Origin: Vibrio splendidus 12E03
Lineage (GTDB): Bacteria > Pseudomonadota > Gammaproteobacteria > Enterobacterales > Vibrionaceae
Length of the DNA: 64,000 nucleotides
Assembly (NCBI RefSeq): GCF_000272105.2
Contig: NZ_AJZD02000215.1
Location: 23,690 to 87,689, forward strand
Direction: 5' to 3'
The notes under the pieces are model-generated. The model was given only the letters and a program-made list of their open reading frames with translations, was not told the origin of the DNA and did no database searches. The position numbers and the translations under genes are program-made. Below, piece after piece: positions 61,071-64,000 of this stretch; within the stretch, counting starts at the first letter, position 1; the number at the start of each line of letters is the position of its first letter.

Positions 61071-61406
61071 ATGAAAGCATTGTTGGCAGCATCTCTATGT
61101 ACGGTAGCGTTAGTCGGGTGTTCTCAATCCGCGGCGCCTGATGGTGCAGTCTCGGATGACCAATTCGTGACTTATCAATGTGAGTCTGACGCTTCATTTA
61201 AGGTCGCTTACCTTGGTAATGAAAAAGCGGTATTACGTTTGCCAGAGAATGAATATCGCCTAACTCAAATAGCGGCAGGTTCAGGAACGAAGTACATCTT
61301 AGATGATGGAACCTCTGAACTGATCAATAGCGTCACTTTACGCACTAAAGGTGACAACGCGCGTCTAGAACTTGGTCGTGTCGTCTATAAAAATTGCCGA
61401 AAGTAA
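61071..61406 (+). CDS. MliC/PliC-like lipoprotein (lysozyme-inhibitor fold)
   Basis: A 111-residue lipoprotein. The signal peptide MKALLAASLCTVALVGC ends in a lipobox with C17; the mature part has TYQCESDASFKVAYLGNEKAVLRL and AAGSGTKYILDDGT, the layout of the MliC family of membrane-bound C-type lysozyme inhibitors, whose SGxxY motif and two cysteines (YQC and KNC) are present. It probably protects peptidoglycan from host or predator lysozyme. Inhibition is inferred from the family and not certain. It lies between gmhB and treR, with GAGGAAC before the ATG. Confidence 0.82.
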   Translation: MKALLAASLCTVALVGCSQSAAPDGAVSDDQFVTYQCESDASFKVAYLGNEKAVLRLPENEYRLTQIAAGSGTKYILDDGTSELINSVTLRTKGDNARLELGRVVYKNCRK

Positions 61407-61495
61407 GTCATAGTTAACTTCTAGGATTTACAAACAGTTAAGTGAGGGGTTATGCCCTCGCTTTTTCCTCTCTTCCTTTTAACGTTAGACTTTTT

Positions 61496-62440
61496 ATGAG
61501 CAAAAAACTCACTATTCTCGATATTGCTAAGCTGTCCGGTGTTGGTAAGTCAACTGTATCTCGCGTTCTGACCAATGATCCAAAAGTGAAACCTGAAACC
61601 CGTGAAAGGGTGGAAAGAGTAATTCAAGAATCTGGGTACACGCCTTCAAAGTCTGCGCAATCGATGCGAGGTGGCAGCCAAAAAGTCATCGGCGTGATCA
61701 TTTCTCGTTTAGACTCTCCCTCTGAAAACAAAGCCGTTAGCACCATGCTGGCTGAGTTGTATCGAGCGGATTACGACGTGGTGATCATGGAAAGCCAACT
61801 CGATAGAGATAAAGCTAATGAACACCTTCAGGTTCTAAAGCGTCGTAATGTTGATGGCATCATTGTGTTTGGCTTTACGGATTGTGACATTCCGGCGATA
61901 GAAGCGTGGGAACACAAAGCCGTAGTTATTGCTCTGGATACCGAGAACGTAACCTCGATTAACTACGATAACCAACAGGTGATCAATAGTGCGTTAGCGC
62001 ATCTGTCGGATCAGGGGATCTCAGATGTCGGCTTTATTGGTGTTGATCCTAGCGATAAATCAACCGGTGAGCTGCGTCTTAAGGCTTATCTCGATTGGTG
62101 TGAAAGCACTGGAGTGATTGCGAACTATCGTACTGGTCAGCTTCATCATGAAAGCGCTTATCAGCTGGTGGATGAAGTACTGACTCCTACAACTCAAGCA
62201 CTTGTTTGTGCCAGTGATACATTGGCTCTTGGCGTGATCAAGCGTCTACAAGAACTACAACGTGAAGATGTGGTTGTAACAGGCGTTGGTGGCAATGATC
62301 TTCTCTCTTTCTTGTTCCCTCGCGTCTTTAGCATTGATCCTGGCTACCAATCTGCAGGTAAGCTAGCGGCTAATCTATTGATCTCTCAGCTTTTAGGCAA
62401 TTCAGAGATCTCTCATCACACCCAATCTCCGATTCTATAA
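61496..62440 (+). CDS. treR: TreR, LacI-family repressor of trehalose genes
   Basis: A 314-residue LacI-family regulator close to E. coli TreR (315). The helix-turn-helix region KKLTILDIAKLSGVGKSTV leads into SRVLTNDPKVKPETRERV; then IISRLDSPSENKAVSTML, LKRRNVDGIIVFGFT and CASDTLALGVIKRLQEL match TreR along its length. In E. coli it binds trehalose-6-phosphate as inducer. The ATG at 61496 gives the conserved start; the frame upstream to 61442 is not conserved. It lies 205 bp before treB on the same strand, with operators between; the same core is found before the porin at 56265. Confidence 0.95.
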   Translation: MSKKLTILDIAKLSGVGKSTVSRVLTNDPKVKPETRERVERVIQESGYTPSKSAQSMRGGSQKVIGVIISRLDSPSENKAVSTMLAELYRADYDVVIMESQLDRDKANEHLQVLKRRNVDGIIVFGFTDCDIPAIEAWEHKAVVIALDTENVTSINYDNQQVINSALAHLSDQGISDVGFIGVDPSDKSTGELRLKAYLDWCESTGVIANYRTGQLHHESAYQLVDEVLTPTTQALVCASDTLALGVIKRLQELQREDVVVTGVGGNDLLSFLFPRVFSIDPGYQSAGKLAANLLISQLLGNSEISHHTQSPIL

Positions 62441-62485
62441 TCCATTCAATTAAGCGAAATCGAACCGCTTAGATTAAAATTAGAG

Positions 62486-62501
62486 TGTGATCTCTTTCAA
62501 T
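62486..62501 (+). promoter_or_regulatory. CRP site before treB
   Basis: TGTGATCTCTTTCAAT keeps TGTGA and TCA with the right spacing. Its centre is about 63 bp before the start expected from the -10 at 62545. Confidence 0.55.
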
Positions 62502-62503
62502 TA

Positions 62504-62573
62504 ATAGGACTGTTCCCATTTTAATTTATCATTCATGCGGGCATTATAATAACCGTAATTGGGAATGTTCCCA
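62504..62573 (+). promoter_or_regulatory. treB promoter with two TreR operators
   Basis: ATAGGACTGTTCCCAT (62504-62519) differs at two of 16 positions from the porin operator. TATAAT lies at 62545-62550. TGGGAATGTTCCCA (62560-62573) covers the expected start. Repression by TreR at both sites is likely. Confidence 0.78.
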
Positions 62574-62645
62574 TTAGTCTGAATCTTGAGTGGTTGTTGC
62601 TACATGGTTTAGATGAGTAATTGAATGAAACCAGGGTGGGGTAGT

Positions 62646-64000
62646 ATGAGTAAGATAGCGAAGCAAGACGTTGCGCGTCTTATCGAGTTAGTCGGTGGCA
62701 AAGAAAATATTGCGAGTGTCAGCCATTGTCTGACTCGACTGCGTTTTGTATTGAACGATACAGAGCAAGCGAACAAAGCAGAACTAGAAAAGCTGAAGCT
62801 GGTAAAAGGCTGCTTTACGAACGCAGGTCAATTCCAAGTCGTGATTGGCACAGAGGTTGATGAAGTGTACGCACTTCTGATTGAGCAAACGGGTAAAGAG
62901 GCGTCATCAAAAGATGAGTCTAAGCTTGCTGCTCGTCAGAACATGAACTTCCTTGAGCGTGGTATCTCCCATTTAGCCGAAATTTTCGTACCACTGCTGC
63001 CTGCCATCATTACTGGTGGTTTGATTCTTGGTTTCCGTAATGTGATTGGCGACATTCGCATGTTTGACGGCAAAACCCTCGTTGAAATCAGCCAATTCTG
63101 GGCAACCGTTCACTCTTTCTTGTGGCTGATTGGCGAAGCGATTTTCTTCTTCTTACCAGTTGGCGTGTGTTGGGCGACGGTTAAGAAACTCGGCGGAACC
63201 CCTATTTTGGGTATCACGCTCGGTGTGACCTTGGTTTCCCCGCAATTGATGAACGCTTACATGATAGGTAAATCAGTACCTGAGGTGTGGGACTTTGGCT
63301 TGTTCGTGATTGAGAAGGTTGGTTATCAGGCACAGGTGATCCCTGCGATGCTAGCGGGTGTGGCTCTGGCGTTCATTGAGACTAACCTTAAGCGTATTGT
63401 TCCTTCTTATCTGTACCTTGTTGTAGTGCCATTTGTCTCGATTATTTTGTCTGTGATTCTAGCGCACGCTTTCATTGGCCCATTTGGCCGTATGTTAGGC
63501 GATGGCGTGGCATTCGCGGCTAAAGCAGCAATGACGGGTGATTTTGCGATTCTTGGTTCAGTAGTATTTGGCTTCCTATACGCACCTTTGGTTATTACAG
63601 GTATTCACCACACAACCAACGCAGTCGACCTACAACTGATGCAAGACTTAGGCGGCACGCCAATCTGGCCTTTGATTGCGCTATCAAACATTGCACAAGC
63701 TTCAGCGGTTGTCGGCATCATTATTTTGAGTAAACGTGAAGGTGAACGAGACATCTCGGTACCAGCAGCAATCTCTGCTTACCTAGGTGTAACGGAACCT
63801 GCGATGTACGGCATCAACCTTAAATACAAATTCCCTATGTTGAGTGCAATGATCGGCAGTGCCGCAGCGGCTGCAATCTGTGGTAGTGCAGGTGTGATGG
63901 CGAATGGTATCGGTGTTGGTGGCTTGCCGGGCATCTTATCGATTCAACCTCAATATTGGTCGATTTACTTAGTTGCGATGCTAGTGGCGGTTGTACTGCC
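62646..64000 (+). CDS. treB: TreB, PTS trehalose-specific EIIBC component, 3'-truncated
   Basis: The first 451 codons of a PTS permease are present; the end lies outside the window. The EIIB domain (about residues 1-85) has the phosphorylated cysteine in ASVSHCLTRLRF (residue 28), followed by a linker and the membrane EIIC domain with ITGGLILGFRNVIGDI, GEAIFFFLPVGVCWATVK, and the signature GVTEPAMYGINLKYKFP with PLVITGIHHTTNAVDLQL. It imports and phosphorylates trehalose to trehalose-6-phosphate, using EIIA-Glc in trans. Preceded by TreR operators and treR. treC, expected next, is outside the window. Confidence 0.95.
   Translation, partial: MSKIAKQDVARLIELVGGKENIASVSHCLTRLRFVLNDTEQANKAELEKLKLVKGCFTNAGQFQVVIGTEVDEVYALLIEQTGKEASSKDESKLAARQNMNFLERGISHLAEIFVPLLPAIITGGLILGFRNVIGDIRMFDGKTLVEISQFWATVHSFLWLIGEAIFFFLPVGVCWATVKKLGGTPILGITLGVTLVSPQLMNAYMIGKSVPEVWDFGLFVIEKVGYQAQVIPAMLAGVALAFIETNLKRIVPSYLYLVVVPFVSIILSVILAHAFIGPFGRMLGDGVAFAAKAAMTGDFAILGSVVFGFLYAPLVITGIHHTTNAVDLQLMQDLGGTPIWPLIALSNIAQASAVVGIIILSKREGERDISVPAAISAYLGVTEPAMYGINLKYKFPMLSAMIGSAAAAAICGSAGVMANGIGVGGLPGILSIQPQYWSIYLVAMLVAVVL

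Overview
The window reads as chromosomal DNA of a Vibrio, probably of the Splendidus group or a near relative. This rests on the sodium stator pair pomA-pomB behind a sigma-28 promoter, the ebgRAC and galETKM clusters, the RibBX form of the riboflavin enzyme, the gcvA/gcvB locus, DUF3332 and DUF3622 proteins, and the general gene order. It is mostly core genome. I saw no prophage, insertion sequence, integron or CRISPR array, and no rRNA or tRNA gene.

Layout. 1-8 kb (minus strand): a galactoside locus ebgR-ebgA-ebgC followed by two tandem paralogous APC permeases, the first cut by the window edge. 8-14.4 kb: the galactose (Leloir) operon galE-galT-galK-galM with a convergent galR-like repressor. 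Its galE promoter keeps a GalR operator and a CRP site at E. coli-like spacing, and two spacers of the operon carry related inverted-repeat elements. 14.5-23.5 kb: single genes (tRNA-binding protein, GGCT-like protein, NnrS, an adenine/adenosine deaminase, DUF3622, an aspartoacylase-like hydrolase, a DUF3332 lipoprotein, pepD), then a 1 kb gap holding an orphan promoter-small ORF-terminator unit and two PurR-like boxes. 23.5-29.8 kb: purine permease, gpt, frsA, crl, proB, proA, an order close to the E. coli gpt-frsA-crl-proBA region.

30-36.3 kb: nrdR-ribD-ribE-ribBX-ribH-nusB and thiL-pgpA. 36.4-39.5 kb (minus): xseB-ispA-dxs, which feed isoprenoid synthesis. 39.7-43.3 kb: pomAB and thiI. 43.6-47 kb: the sRNA gene gcvB divergent from gcvA, then an overlapping chain gcvA, alpha/beta hydrolase, ygdD, rlmM. 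47-53.5 kb (minus): xni, ppnN, a diguanylate cyclase and a TPR protein with a degenerate GGDEF-like end. 53.5-55.9 kb: queF divergent from syd and a DUF2310 zinc-ribbon gene.

56-64 kb: a LamB-type porin, metNIQ with MetJ boxes, gmhB, an MliC-like lipoprotein, then treR and a 3'-truncated treB. The porin promoter and the treB promoter carry the same palindromic operator, so the porin is probably the outer-membrane entry of a TreR-controlled trehalose regulon.

The least explained items are the 0.3 kb transcription unit with a 28-residue ORF (22774-23115), the inverted-repeat elements inside the gal operon, a 33-bp perfect palindrome at 20932-20964, and unassigned palindromes upstream of nnrS and between the deaminase and DUF3622 genes.
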